Shown: one piece after another, positions 10,966-22,304 of the stretch | How the letters are laid out: every line of letters starts with the position of its first letter | Numbering within the stretch: the first letter of the stretch is position 1 | Assembly (NCBI GenBank): GCA_010909165.1 | Contig: MU008207.1 | Span: 62,001-126,000 of the forward strand | DNA length: 64,000 nt | Reading direction: 5' to 3' | Origin: Anthoceros angustus | Taxonomy: Eukaryota > Streptophyta > Anthocerotopsida > Anthocerotales > Anthocerotaceae | Notes under the pieces: generated by a model | Seen by the model: the letters and a program-made list of their open reading frames with translations, nothing else | What the model was told of the DNA's origin: nothing | The model's database searches: none | Made by a program: the position numbers and the translations under genes

Positions 10966-11477
10966 AATGAAAATTGTGCGAGGATCTAGGTCTGCGACAG
11001 GAAGGGCCAACAATAATTAATTGTGATAATCCATAAAAAAACGAACTCAAATTATACTAGAAATTTTTACTTCAGGTAGACATATCTCCAAAAGACATAT
11101 TTTGAAGTTGTAGACTCGTACTTTGATAACTAAATCAACATCAATTGGCAACAATATTATTATTTAGTGATAGTTGGGGAACTATAGCACTAACGAGAAG
11201 CCTGGTACTTTTAGTCACACATTAGACATGTTACAGTCATATACAATTAAATATGTGAGATATTGGAAACAAATATGATAAACATAAAAATATTTCTACC
11301 TCGAAGAATGCACGTGATTTACTCACTACGTCCTTGGGCCAACAACTCCACAAGAAACACACATAAGCTATTGGAATTAAAAAAGCACTCATAAGCATAT
11401 ATTTAAGTTAGTTTGCAGAAGGTCTAGTTACCTCTAAATTTTTAACTGAATGACCACTTTAGGCATGGGTTGTTGCG
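10966..11477. other. AT-rich gap without recognisable gene
   Basis: No sustained frame or repeat structure was seen. It is part of the 1.8 kb present in copy A but absent from copy B. Confidence 0.6.
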
Positions 11478-11489
11478 GTACGGTTTTCT

Positions 11490-12140
11490 CCCTTTCTTTT
11501 AGCCAATTGATGACGACCTATCGGAAAATACACTGCTAAATATAGACAGGCAAGTTAAACACATTCTTTTTCCTTGATACTGATTCTTCTCCTCCTCGGA
11601 CAAAATCTTGAATGTGTGTTTCTTCTCAAATGCATCTACTACCTTGTCTAATTTGGGCTTAAATGAGCCCAGCTGCTGTAAGGTGCTTATATTTATTTTC
11701 TCAGAGTGCACCTTAGAACTACAAAAGAGTCTTGCACTTTGGCAGGACGAGAAAAGCTATAAACTATAGTTAAAATCAACGCCACCTTTGGTAAGCATAT
11801 CCATCAAGGGACATAACACAGAACTAAATCTTTTGTGGATCATTATTTTTGTAGTTGCCAAGTACTTGTCCATTTACCCTGTGGAAGTAATCGTTCAGGA
11901 TCATAGCAATAATATGATCATAATATGAGGATAGCATATTTGTAACTCTCAGCATTGGTATTTTAGGCATCATTGGCACTCTCATCAAAGGATGTGGGTG
12001 CGCTATTGTGGTGGGTTTTAAGCAGACGTATTTGGGATGATGACGGAGTGCTAGAAGCGGCAGTAGCGTGTTAAGAATGCAACAGCGTGCTAGGGATGGC
12101 AGCTTGGAAAAGGTGTCGTGGATTCTTGACAATAACATAA
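11490..12140 (-). pseudogene. Degraded gypsy gag remnant
   Basis: Minus frames give FEKKHTFKILSEEEKNQYQ and KRMCLTCLSI at about 11550-11640 and IIAMILNDYFHRVNGQVLGN at about 11860-11920, with NDPQKI just beyond. These correspond to the EKKPVFKILTEEERKKY and LDKYLSATEKDDQQKI parts of the complete gypsy element, with most of the intervening gag deleted. The same remnant lies in copy B at about 55.4-56.05 kb, so it pre-dates the segmental duplication. Confidence 0.75.
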
Positions 12141-12984
12141 CCTATGGCCAATAATAAAGCATTCCTTTGATATGATTGTCAAGTTACATGCTCTGTGCTG
12201 CACATCACCAGTTCAGCAAAGCATTCTTTTGAAAATAATGAGTCATTAACTGATCTAGCCACATCTTAAGTTGCTTTCTCATCAATTAAATTATAACACT
12301 TTAAATCCATAATTCACAAGGCAACAAACAAAAGCCACAAATTCAATAGAACAATCCTACTTTAAGGTTTTGCATTTAAAGTTACAAAATATGAAAGTTA
12401 TGCTTGCATTGCAATTTTTCTTACACTTATTACGCAAGAATTTTCAAAGAATGTTTTTTCAGATACAGCCAACATCTTAACAATTATTTTCTAACAACCA
12501 ACTGGGAAGATGTACTAAGACGAATCTTGTTAGATCCCTGAGAAGGATTATTTCGATTCTTATTCAAAAATGATTTGTTCTTTTGCTGAAACAAACATAA
12601 CGCGCTCTCCTCCATGTTAAGACGTTCCATTGTTGGACTTCACACCTTCCTCTTATAGGAGAACACCAATAATCTCTAAAATAGTTTATGTTGGGGACTA
12701 TCTCGGAACCCGCTTGAACTGCTTGGTGAACCCGCTCTCACCGTTTGATTTTGTAGAGAGACAAAATTTTGAAAGCTAGCCGGCAAGTTAGACCGAAGTT
12801 AAACCGTAGCTTGAGATTCTGAAATTGAAATTTCACGTGATGCAAGCTGGGGGCGTAATATCTTCTCTTAGCATGTTAAGAAACACTATTTAAAGGTTCC
12901 ATGAATAAAGAATAAAATTTGGTGATGTGGTATCCCAATGTGTGGCCTTTGCTTTTTGTGGATTACTAAACCTGTATGGTTTGG

Positions 12985-13436
12985 CAGGTAATGACAAATG
13001 TTTAGGAACCATATCTTTTCCATAGAGGATTACCGCAAACCTATTTTTGGCATAAGAGAAGATATAGGCATACTCGAACAGCATTTACTTGCAAGTAGTC
13101 TCACAAAAACTACAAACCTAATCTACCTAGACGAAAAGCAGGATGCTAATGCCAAAGGTCCTATGTCTGCCAAAAGACTGGGATCCACATGGTGTGGCTA
13201 GGATGTGAGCCGTGTATGGAATATGAAGAGTACACTTAACACATCTACCGTAAGTGCCCTAAGTGTCATGGAGTAATTTAAACTAGTATTTAATAATTGT
13301 TTATATTATTTCTTAGATACGATTTAATATTATTTACTTAGCTATATGGGTACTTAACGTGGAAGCTAGTTAATAATATGAGGATTATTTAGAGATAGAG
13401 GATGAAATTGAATATATAAACAAAGTTTGGCGCTAA
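12985..13436 (+). pseudogene. 3' remnant of the uncharacterised gene family
   Basis: Plus-strand text FHRGLPQTYFWHK, SYVCQKTGIHMVWLGC and MEYEEYT (about 13000-13215), then VEAS**YEDYLEIEDEIEYI ending NKVWR at the TAA 13434-13436, parallel exons 4 and 5 of the gene at 58849-60326 (EYICHKKGIKMVWVGASPCE; YLELEAELEMLDQLCGL). Two stops in the last exon here are sense codons (Arg-Glu) in copy B, so this copy decayed after duplication. Confidence 0.65.
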
Positions 13437-13449
13437 GATACTAAGGTTA

Positions 13450-13567
13450 ACTTAAGTCTGCTAATCAAATTGTTGATTCTAGTTTGCTAAGTTAAGGAGG
13501 TTTGGACTTAATATCAAGTATACCTAAAGTTTTCATTTACTTACTATATAATTCCCAACCAAGGGAT
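13450..13567 (-). pseudogene. Copia polyprotein C-terminal tail
   Basis: The minus strand reads a KSLG tail followed by ILDIKSKPP and SKLESTI, matching the C-terminus of the copia at 60343 (LLTKSLGRDLH ... MKSLGIHEVKI). It converges on the gene-family remnant, with only a dozen or so bases between the two stop codons. Confidence 0.7.
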
Positions 13568-13707
13568 TTAGGGGATGGGGTGCCATCCTCTTGATGGTTA
13601 GAATCATTTGTTGGACGGATCAGTACTAAGACGAGGTACTATTCTCCTGGTAGTTTGAAAAGTTTTTAAATTGTCCCAATGTTTGGGTGCCGGCCTTCTT
13701 AGAGCAA

Positions 13708-13908
13708 GGTCTAAAGCTCAAGATTTCCTACTTGTGAGGTCTGAAGCGCAAGAATTCCTACTTGTGAGGTCTAAAGCGCAAGATTTCCTACTTGTGAGGT
13801 CTAAAGCGCAAGATTTCCTACTTGTGAGGTCTAAAGCGCAAGATTTCCTACTTGTGAGGTCTAAAGCGCAAGATTTCCTACTTGTGAGGTCTAAAGCGCA
13901 AGATTTAT
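13708..13908 (+). repeat. 30-bp coding-phase minisatellite, first array
   Basis: Six full and one partial unit of ggtctaaagcgcaagatttc + ctacttgtga. The period is a multiple of three, so the enclosing frame (13671-13910) encodes a ten-residue repeat VRSKAQDFLL. Units 3-7 are nearly identical, the first two carry single changes. Whether the frame is translated is unknown. Confidence 0.9.
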
Positions 13909-14779
13909 AACTTAATTATGGTTTATGTTTTCCTCAAAGCAATGGACACTACATACATTGTCCATAATTTTATCTTTTCAAGTTCTAAAGTTTTTATTAT
14001 TTCCTTTGATATGATTGTCAGTTACATGCTGCTGCACATCACCTGCAAAGCATTCTTTTGAAAATAATGAGTCATTATCTAGCCACATCTTAAGTTGCTT
14101 TCTCATCAATTAAATTATAACACTTTAAATCCATAATTCACAAGGCAACAAACAAAAGCCACAAATTCAATAGAACAATCCTACTTTAAGGTTTTGCATT
14201 TAAAGTTACAAAATATGAAAGTTATGCTTGCATTGCAATTTTCTTACACGCAAGAATTTTCAAAGAATGTTTTTTCGGACAAACATCTTAACAATTATTT
14301 TCTAACAACCAAGGGAAGATGTACTAAGACGAATCTTGTTAGATCCACGAGAAGGATTATTTCGATTCTTATTCAAAAATGATTTGTTCTTTTCTTTTGA
14401 AACAAACATAACGCGCTCTCCTCCATGTTAAGACGCGTTCCATTGTTGGACTTCACACCTTCCTCTTATAGGAGAACACCAATAATCTCTAAAATAGTTT
14501 ATGTTGGGGACTATCTGGAACCCGCTTGAACTGCTTGGTGAACCCGCTCTCACCGTTTGATTTTGTAGAGACAAAATTTTGAAAGCTAGCCAAGTTAGAC
14601 CGTTAAACCGTAGCTTGAGATTCAAATTGAAATTTCACGTGATGCAAGTCAGCGTAATATCTTCTCTTAGCATGTTAAGAAACACTATTTAAGGTTCCAT
14701 GAATAAAGAATAAAATTTGGTGATGTGGTATCCCAATGTGTGGCCTTTGCTTTTGTGGATTACTAAACCATGGTTTGGT

Positions 14780-15209
14780 AGGTAATGACAAATGTTTGGA
14801 ACCATATCTTTTCCATAGAGGATTACCGCAAACCTATTTTTGGCATAAGAGAAGATATAGGCATACTCGACACTTGCAAGTAGTCTCACAAAACTACAAA
14901 CCTAATCTACCTAGACAGCGGGATGCTAATGCCAAAGGTCCTATGTCCGCCCGACGGGATCCACATGGTGTGGCTAGGATGTGAGCCGTGTATGGAATAT
15001 GAAGAGTACACTTAACACATCTCGTAAGTGCCTAAGTGTCATGGAGTAATTTAAACTAGTATTTAATAATTGTTTATATTATTTCTTAGATACGATTTAA
15101 TATTATTTACTTAGCTATATGGGTACTTAACGTGGAAGCTAGTTAATAATATGAGGATTATTTAGAGATAGAGGATGAAATTGAATATATAAACAAAGTT
15201 TGGCGCTAA
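14780..15209 (+). pseudogene. 3' remnant of the uncharacterised gene family (unit 2)
   Basis: Same remnant as 12985-13436, further damaged by the unit-2 micro-indels. The last exon piece is identical, including the two stops. Confidence 0.55.
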
Positions 15210-15222
15210 GATACTAAGGTTA

Positions 15223-15340
15223 ACTTAAGTCTGCTAATCAAATTGTTGATTCTAGTTTGCTAAGTTAAGGAGGTTTGGACTTAATATCAAGTATACCTAA
15301 AGTTTTCATTTACTTACTATATAATTCCCAACCAAGGGAT
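15223..15340 (-). pseudogene. Copia C-terminal tail (unit 2)
   Basis: Identical to the tail at 13450-13567, carried along in the tandem duplication. Confidence 0.6.
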
Positions 15341-15480
15341 TTAGGGGATGGGGTGCCATCCTCTTGATGGTTAGAATCATTTGTTGGACGGATCAGTACT
15401 AAGACGAGGTACTATTCTCCTGGTAGTTTGAAAAGTTTTTAAATTGTCCCAATGTTTGGGTGCCGGCCTTCTTAGAGCAA

Positions 15481-15681
15481 GGTCTAAAGCTCAAGATTTC
15501 CTACTTGTGAGGTCTGAAGCGCAAGAATTCCTACTTGTGAGGTCTAAAGCGCAAGATTTCCTACTTGTGAGGTCTAAAGCGCAAGATTTCCTACTTGTGA
15601 GGTCTAAAGCGCAAGATTTCCTACTTGTGAGGTCTAAAGCGCAAGATTTCCTACTTGTGAGGTCTAAAGCGCAAGATTTAT
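15481..15681 (+). repeat. 30-bp coding-phase minisatellite, second array
   Basis: Identical to the array at 13708-13908, including the variant first two units; both arrays have the same copy number, so the duplication is recent relative to array turnover. Confidence 0.9.
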
Positions 15682-15780
15682 AACTTAATTATGGTTTATG
15701 TTTTCCTCAAAGCAATGGACACTACATACATTGTCCGCAATTTTATCTGTTTTTCAAGTTCTAAAGTTTTTATTATTTCT

Positions 15781-16486
15781 GCTTTGAGCTATTGAAATCA
15801 TCGTGATAAACATTACTAACGAGGAGAATGTGGAATAAAGAACAGCTTCAAAGACAAATCAAATCACGAATTTGTATTTCAAAGACGTTACCTTATGTAG
15901 ATGGAGGTATAGGTAATAAATGATTGGAAAGTAGTTATATTATAGATAAATCTTATATTATAATGTAGATAATATTTATTAAAAATATACCAGCAAAAGA
16001 AAACTAAGACCAGCTCACAAGCTTTGCCCTCCTAATCTACTCATTGATAAACAAGCTTTGCTCTTATACTTTTTGATATTCAAAATAGCTAAAAAGTTCC
16101 AAACCACATGGTCCAATTCTTGAAAACAGCTTGACATGATGTATGATTATTCATTATAAGTGCTTTCGATAACTAAGGAGAGCGGATTTTTTCCGTGCAG
16201 GGACCGCCCCATATACATTGCGTAATGGCGTGTCACTCAGGGCAGACCTTTTTTATACTATGGGGAGCAAATTTACATTGCTCATGTGGTTGTCACGGAT
16301 GCCACGAGAGACTTTATATGCGAGCACGAGAGACTTTATATGCGAGCACGTTATCATCAACCCCCGAGCTGGGCGAGAAGAATGCACAACCATCAAGACT
16401 CACAAGTACTCTCCTATGCAAAACGGCCATGTTTTCATCCCCTCGCCTTCGAGACTTATGGGGCTATAGGCAAGGACTTCTTTAGG
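15781..16486. other. Intergenic, no gene seen
   Basis: AT-rich downstream flank of the left subtilase. The only structure noted is a 22-bp direct repeat (cgagagactttatatgcgag) twice at about 16304-16347. Confidence 0.6.
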
Positions 16487-19400
16487 TTAATTAAGGAGTG
16501 TGCAAAAGCCTATTACAGCCACAGGAATTGGAGGGGCCTCCCGAAGGATGGAGGGCACAACAGTGACAGCAACGCCGTAAGGTGCAGCCACGGCTGCATT
16601 GTAAGTCACAACACCTTGAGGCCCTACGTTTGTCACAGTCCTCACGACAGTTTGGTTGCCCAGTAGCTGTGACTGTGTGATGGAAGGATAGTTCAGGTTG
16701 AATGCTTGCGGGATGGTCACAGGGCACACCAAACCTGCACAGATAGACAAGATAAGACGGACGGCCACCAGATTAGGTCGTGTACAGTGTTTCCCTGCCA
16801 GCCCAATCCACAGCCAGCAATGTTTACTCCTTGCAGCGGGGAACACACAACTAACTAGGCTGTACCTGCAGAGAGAGCAATATCGGAGCCGAAACTGCAA
16901 AGGTAACTGACGTAGTCGTCAGGAAGAGCGTCATACACAAGTCCAGGCTCGAGGGCCCTGGCAGGGCTCACATGACCTGCTCCAAAGTCGAAGTACCCAC
17001 CAGGGCCACCCGAAGGATATGATGTGATGGTTTCGTTTACGGTGCTGCCCAGCAGGTAGCTGTTGTCCACCTGGTAAGCTGCAAGAAAGCTACATAATTC
17101 AGTTTCCTTAAGCATCAAGCTGTAGCAATGCTCAGAACCTGAGGAGTAGTGCTGCTACCACAGTTGTGAACTTCTGTTACCCGTGGTCACGATAGAGGAT
17201 TTGATGGCAGCAGGACTCCAGTCGGGATGAACGACCTTGAGTAACGCTGCAATCCCTGCAATGTGAGGGGTGGACATTGATGTTCCTGAAAGGATGTTGT
17301 AGTCCTCCTGCCTGAATGCAGTGGACAGGTCTACAGCCCTTGGGGAGTAGGCTGCTAACATGTCAACTCCTGGTGCCGTGATATCAGGCTGCAACCATCC
17401 CGAAAATGGCCAACTCATTTCTGCAGACATCTGGATGAAGAACAGCTTGGAAACAAGTTTCACACTCCTCACGGGGAATCACTCTGCATCATAGCTAGGT
17501 TGGGGTACCTTCAGGATATCAGGATGGACAACGCTGGGTCCTCTGGAAGAAAACGCTGCCACTTTGGGAGCAGGCTTGTAGTCAAAACTGCCTGTGTAGG
17601 AAGGATTTTGCAACCGGGCTCGCTGTGGACTGGACGTAGGCATCAATGGTTGCAGCAGCTGCAAAATCGATGACGGTAACTGGCAGAGGAAACTGTTGAG
17701 ACCCCAGTGGATTTCCTGCATAAATCAGTCCCACTCCCCCAACCCTCTTCACCTCATCAACAGCATCAATCGTAGGATCGTAGTTACAAAGAACAATGGC
17801 ATTCGTTGCACGGGCCGGGTCCAAGCTGTAGCCCGCGCAGTAACTGCACAAGGTGAACACTCCCCAAGTCAGGTGACCCGCAAGCATTTACAAACAAAGA
17901 GACACAGACTTCAAGCTCCATGTGCATCACCTGGCCTGAGTGTTGCTAGAAAATGAGACTGAAGCCCGCGAGCCGAAGATGATCGGAACGAAGTTCTCGT
18001 ATGCGAAAGGATTGACTACCCATCTGCCCTGCAACACCCAACACAGATCCGCTGAGTCCCTTTCAAGGGAAGAATCCATTGAATCCAGAGCAACTTCAAC
18101 AAGCTGGAGGACCACATACTGGAACCAGACTGCCGTCCCCCAGGAGAACATTGGTCACAAATTCACGATCCGTGGTGGATGCACCGACAGTGATGATCCA
18201 GGGAGCAGCATTGGCAACAGTGCTGTAACCCGGCCCCTCGTTTCCACCGGCTGCCACCACCACAACCCCTTGCCTGACGGCGTGGAAAGAGCCCATGCCC
18301 AGCGCATCGGTGAGCACAGGCTCGTCCCCCTTAGGCCCAAGAGACACAGATAGCACCTGCACTCCATCAGCAATGGCGTCGTCGAAGGCTGCCAGGACAT
18401 CTGCATCGAAGCAGCTCCCGCTGGGCTTCCAGCACACTTTGTAGATAGCCAATCTGGCTCCTGGTGCACCACCTGTGACGGTGCCATTCCGCTGAGGTAC
18501 AAGCCCACATTTGGCACTCTGCTGCCAGCAGCCACGGATGCGCAGTGGGAGCCGTGCCCGTCTATGTCCCGAGGAGAAAGCACGTCCTGTACAGCACCCG
18601 ATGCAGCCGCTGCAGTGTAGTAGTAACGAGCTCCAATCACCTTCCTGCATGTGCAAGATCCAGAGCCTGTCATGTACATGCTTCTGGTCTGGACAGCCTG
18701 TGCAAAAATCGTCTTGTTTGATGTAAGCTGTGTTGAAAAATCTACAAGCCGCTTACTTGTTGCAAACATCAGCTGCGAAGGAATCCCCGGGCACGCATGC
18801 TCCCCTCCAGCTCAGAGGAACAGGGGGCATGTCCAAGTCACCGAAGCTGGGTGATTCTGGCCAGTAACCTGTCGTGCCAGTAGTATCTCCATGGATTAAT
18901 AGAATCTCGACCATAAACATGCTAAGTCGGCTACACTGAACGAGAGCAGTATTGAGAAATCCGTCACGAATTCCGATGGAACAACGTTATAGCCTCCATA
19001 CCTGAGTCGATGACACCAATAACAACATCCGACTGGTTGATGAAAGCAGGGAATTGATACGAGTTTCCAGTGACATTGTTGTTGATGCCAAGGAAGTCCC
19101 AGGAATGTGTGGTCTGGAGTTTACGAGCCTGGCTGAGAAACACAAAGCGGACTTTCTCCGACTCTGCAACGACATATCATCCATGCTGGAGCCCCAGTGC
19201 ACAGAATCCGACGCGCGAATGACATGCTTGAATTCTAAGACAAGCGTTTCCAGTACCTCTCAGAGCTTGTGCGTGATGGGAGGTCAGCTTGGCAGCGAAG
19301 CCCTGGAAGGACCTGTGATAATGGTACAGAATAGCGTCCAGGGCACCAGCCGTGCTGCACAACAGCACGATTCCAAGACTCACATCCCACGCACATTGAA

Positions 19401-19892
19401 GACGGCAGGAAAAGCTCTCAACGGATAGAGCCTTTGAATCTGGATTCAAGATTCAACAGTTCGGCCGAATCTTACGAAAATGGTGCTCGGAAACAACCTC
19501 CACTTCATGTCTGAGGGACTTGGCTCCAATGTACACCACGTACACCTGCCAGTCAAAACAGCTCCCAACTTCCATCAGCAACAAAGTTTCCAAAATCCTG
19601 CCGGACTAGGATTGGGGCATTCTCCTGAGTCCTGTGCACAGCACGGTGGCGGATCGGATGCACAAATCTCGGTTGGAGGAGCCCCCTGGACGTGCAGCTC
19701 GTTCAGGACGTGGCGAAGTAGCAGCAGCAGGAAGATCGCCGTGAGGAGGCTGGAGGAGCCAGCCGTCGCACCAGTTTCCGTCTCCTCCAATCCGAGGCCG
19801 CATCGATGTAGAGAAGTGGACGAGGAAGTGCGCGAGAGCGCGGGCCGCGAAATCGGGCTCGGGTGCCCGCAAATCCGGAAATCCTTGCCCAA
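16487..19892 (-). pseudogene. Subtilisin-like serine protease (S8), frameshifted and C-terminally truncated
   Basis: Secreted plant subtilase split over about nine short exons. Seen in order: hydrophobic signal segment (LLTAIFLLLLLRHV, about 19.7 kb; the ATG at 19892 is the only one in frame and is uncertain), I9 propeptide (VYVVYIGAKSL; ILYHYHRSFQGFAAKL), catalytic Asp (VVIGVIDSG, about 19.02 kb), catalytic His (DGHGSHCAS, about 18.55 kb), oxyanion Asn (AAGGNEGPGY), a PA insert (DEVKRVGGVGLIYAG, about 17.75 kb), catalytic Ser (SGTSMSTPH, about 17.28 kb) and part of the Fn3-like tail (FNLNYPSI; VVRTVTNVGPQG). Near 18495 the frame shifts between NVGLYLSG and NGTVTGGAPGA. The tail stops at 16487, about fifty residues short of the neighbouring paralogue. 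Catalytic residues are all kept, so decay looks recent, or the shift is a sequence error. Confidence 0.85.
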
Positions 19893-20177
19893 GTCTGCGT
19901 CGCTGCGTCTCGAAATGCGTCAGCGCGTCTCAGAATTCGTCACGGCGTCTCAAAAAGCTGCCAGAAGGCAAGCCATCCAACCGGGCTGCCTCGCCATAAT
20001 TTCTATCAATAGTCCACCAGATAGCCGTCATGGAAGGCAGCCGGAAAGAGCGCCCTCTGTTTCTGTTCCTGTTCCCGGGTCCGGACTGGAGCTGCCCGGG
20101 CCCACCATTCCATGTTGCTTCCAAGGTAGCCAGGCTTTCACTGGAAGCTCACGAGCTTGGTGAAGCACGCTGCTGCA

Positions 20178-20220
20178 GGCACAGGCACAGGCACAGGCCT
20201 GTGACAGGCACAGGCAAAGG
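20178..20220 (+). repeat. (CAGGCA)n microsatellite
   Basis: Imperfect hexanucleotide tract caggca interrupted by cctgtga. Confidence 0.85.
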
Positions 20221-20413
20221 TTTCCGGATAATAAATTTTTGAATAATAAAAAACAAGAAAGAATGAGGGAAAATCAAATTCGTGCATTGCATGTTCTGCA
20301 GATGGGAAAGGGCCACTGTTCACAAACAACTTCCTGGCCGTATGATCTATGAGGGCGAGGCGAATAACATTATTCAGTATATTGTAACATGAAGAATGAG
20401 CTCTCCACCCATT

Positions 20414-20629
20414 TCATGAGGCAAGAGCTGTGGGTTGGGCAGATGAGAGCCTCTCATAGCTATCCCCGGCTCTCAAGTTCCGCATAGCCTTGAAAGTAAC
20501 AACAACCACATCTTGTTTGCCGTTCATGACCGTCTCATTGTTGATGACCGTCTCATTGTAACTCAAGGCTTCCATTTTCTCTTTGAACTCGTCGACGATT
20601 CTAAATGCGAATTGCAAGATAATTGACAA
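20414..20629 (-). CDS. Hypothetical 71-residue frame, possible gene fragment
   Basis: Reads FRIVDEFKEKMEALSYNETV, then VVVVTFKAMRNLRAGDSYE to a stop at 20414. Composition is protein-like, but no family was recognised. A local duplication (gaccgtctcattgt twice, about 20528-20558) yields NETVI/NETVM. It may be the last exon of a lost gene; no upstream exon was found. Confidence 0.25.
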   Translation of the reverse strand: MSIILQFAFRIVDEFKEKMEALSYNETVINNETVMNGKQDVVVVTFKAMRNLRAGDSYERLSSAQPTALAS

Positions 20630-20639
20630 GCGACTTTCT

Positions 20640-21300
20640 TGAAACTCTAGCGATAAATTTTATCTTGGGGAAGCACAAACTTTGGCCCGTCCTTATGTCA
20701 AAAGAATTGACATCGGACATCCTTGATATGATGCATTCAAATATCCCAGATTTTGATGTCCTTGGCGCGATAGGCACAAGATTGGCGACAATGGGGTTAA
20801 GACTATTCCCTTTTCTTTGGGGTAGAAAGATATTCCCATCTCTTTTTTATGGTAAAGTCTCCAGGTCAAATGCTGCATCAGTGTTTTTATGGGTGTCACC
20901 CGATGGAAGAGTGTTTTTATGGGTGTTGCCCATCCACCCATCCCCAGTTCCAGTTCCATGGATTGGGCGTCACCCATTCCCAAACTCCACAGTCCTATGG
21001 GGTCGCTTTTTATAAAAAAAAACTTGCCGTCGTCCCAACAGTGTGCGAGGATGCCTCTTATTACCCGTCCTTACGGAACTTTAAGATACATCTTTTATCT
21101 ACAAAGTCATCCGATACGCTATAAAAAAAAAATGAAACTTTGGCCCCTTCCTCGGAGGTTCGACATCATCAAATAAGAACGGTTCATCCTAGAGTATCAA
21201 ACCTCCAAGCTGCAAGGGATGACAGAAATTTGCATTTGTTTCCCGTTTTCCGGGTAGGTAATAGCATTTTTTTCAATTATTAAATACAAGAAAGAATTAT
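20640..21300. other. Intergenic, short repeats only
   Basis: No supported gene. A short word (gtgtttttatgggtgt) is tandemly repeated at about 20880-20930. Confidence 0.5.
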
Positions 21301-21306
21301 AGATAC

Positions 21307-22262
21307 CGTACCCCGAGGGGTGCTTCAATAGGATAATGCCGAAATAATTATTTTTTTGAAAAAAATAAGATTCAATATAAATATTTATATTTTCAAATTT
21401 TCAACATTTACTAAAAATAAATTTATCAAATTTCAAAATTTATTAAAATACATAGGAATATATATAAAACTAATGAATATGTATAAACCTCTCCTAAACA
21501 GGTCCTAATTTTCCATACAAACAGTAACAAACCTTGCATGAGAAGCATGCAGCCCTGGATCTAGTTAGTAAGTTGTAAATAGTGGTGGTAAGACTTAGCT
21601 TAGGGCTTAAGGAAGAAAGTCTGCTTTAGGCAGTTACTTTAGAAATGTTGTAAGCCTCTCTATAAAAGGAGATGAGGCTAGCCCTAGGAAAGCATCTTGT
21701 GATCCTAGCATGGGGAGCTACACTCTTGAGGATAGGACTTTGGTGCCTAGAGGCCTTGGGAGCCTAGAGTGTGAGCATGTCTAGAAGGATCCTAGCACTT
21801 GGGAGCTACACTCTTGTGAGGATAGGACTTTGGTGCCTAGAGGCCTTGGGAGCCTAGAGTGTGAGCGTGCTAGAGGAGAGCTGTTGAGGAGGAGATCGAG
21901 GGGAGAGAGCTAAGCTCCTAGCTTAGGCAAAGATGGGGAGCTCTCTCTGATCTCTCATGTATTCTTGTTGACTCTTGCTGGAATAAACAGCAGCGGCAGA
22001 CGTGCTGACTGCGAGTCGTCCCGTGGAAGGACGGCGGGCTACTTGGAGGCCTAGTGCTGGTGGCTGGTGATGTTTTTGTCACTAACTGGATGACTGTCCC
22101 ACCTCGCTAGAAGGGGGGTGTTACTCAAACCCTAGTTTTCTTGTTTTCTGCATCTTAAACTTATAAATTTTTATATATTCAATATTTTAAGTATAATAAT
22201 TTCCAAGTTTTCAACTTTTAGTAATTTTAATTAATTAACGCCGAATCACCCTCGGGGTACGG
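21307..22262. mobile_element. Possible inverted-repeat element with an LTR-like core
   Basis: CGTACCCCGAGGG at the left end (about 21307) is inverted at the right end (ccctcggggtacg, about 22250-22262), each followed inward by AT-rich DNA and a GCCGAA-type word. The core (about 21540-22130) has a TATAAAAGG box, an imperfect ~90-bp tandem repeat (gagctacactcttg...gagtgtgagc, about 21700-21870) and an AATAAA, resembling a solo LTR or TRIM. No target duplication could be fixed, so the nature is uncertain. Confidence 0.4.
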
Positions 22263-22304
22263 GAGTTCAAGTTGAACTACCCTGCACATCGTACCTGGTG
22301 CCCA

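Larger units (their letters stand above)
11478..13570 (+). repeat. Segmental duplication copy A, part 3
   Basis: Matches about 55380-57480 of copy B (from tacggttttc to ccaagggatttag). After 13567 the two copies diverge: B continues in a copia tail, A continues into the minisatellite region. Confidence 0.88.
12162..14000 (+). repeat. 1.8-kb tandem duplication, unit 1
   Basis: The unit from 'ttcctttgatatgattgtc' to 'aagtttttattat' is repeated immediately downstream. It contains the 3' remnant of the unknown gene family, a copia tail and the 30-bp minisatellite. Unit 1 agrees with copy B at the sites where unit 2 differs, so unit 1 is the ancestral form. Confidence 0.92.
14001..15780 (+). repeat. 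1.8-kb tandem duplication, unit 2
   Basis: Second unit. Roughly the first 1.03 kb differs from unit 1 by about forty small indels and clustered changes, mostly at CTG/CAG/CCG sites and homopolymers; the last 0.7 kb (from about 15036) is essentially identical. Net length is about 66 bp shorter in the first part. Confidence 0.92.

Noticed and set aside
13708-13908. CRISPR-like array
   Set aside because: Units are contiguous with no spacers, and the genome is eukaryotic; it is a minisatellite.
18155-18769. Second long minus-strand frame in the left subtilase
   Set aside because: Only its first part (to NVGLYLSG) is the protease; the rest is the wrong frame after the shift near 18495.
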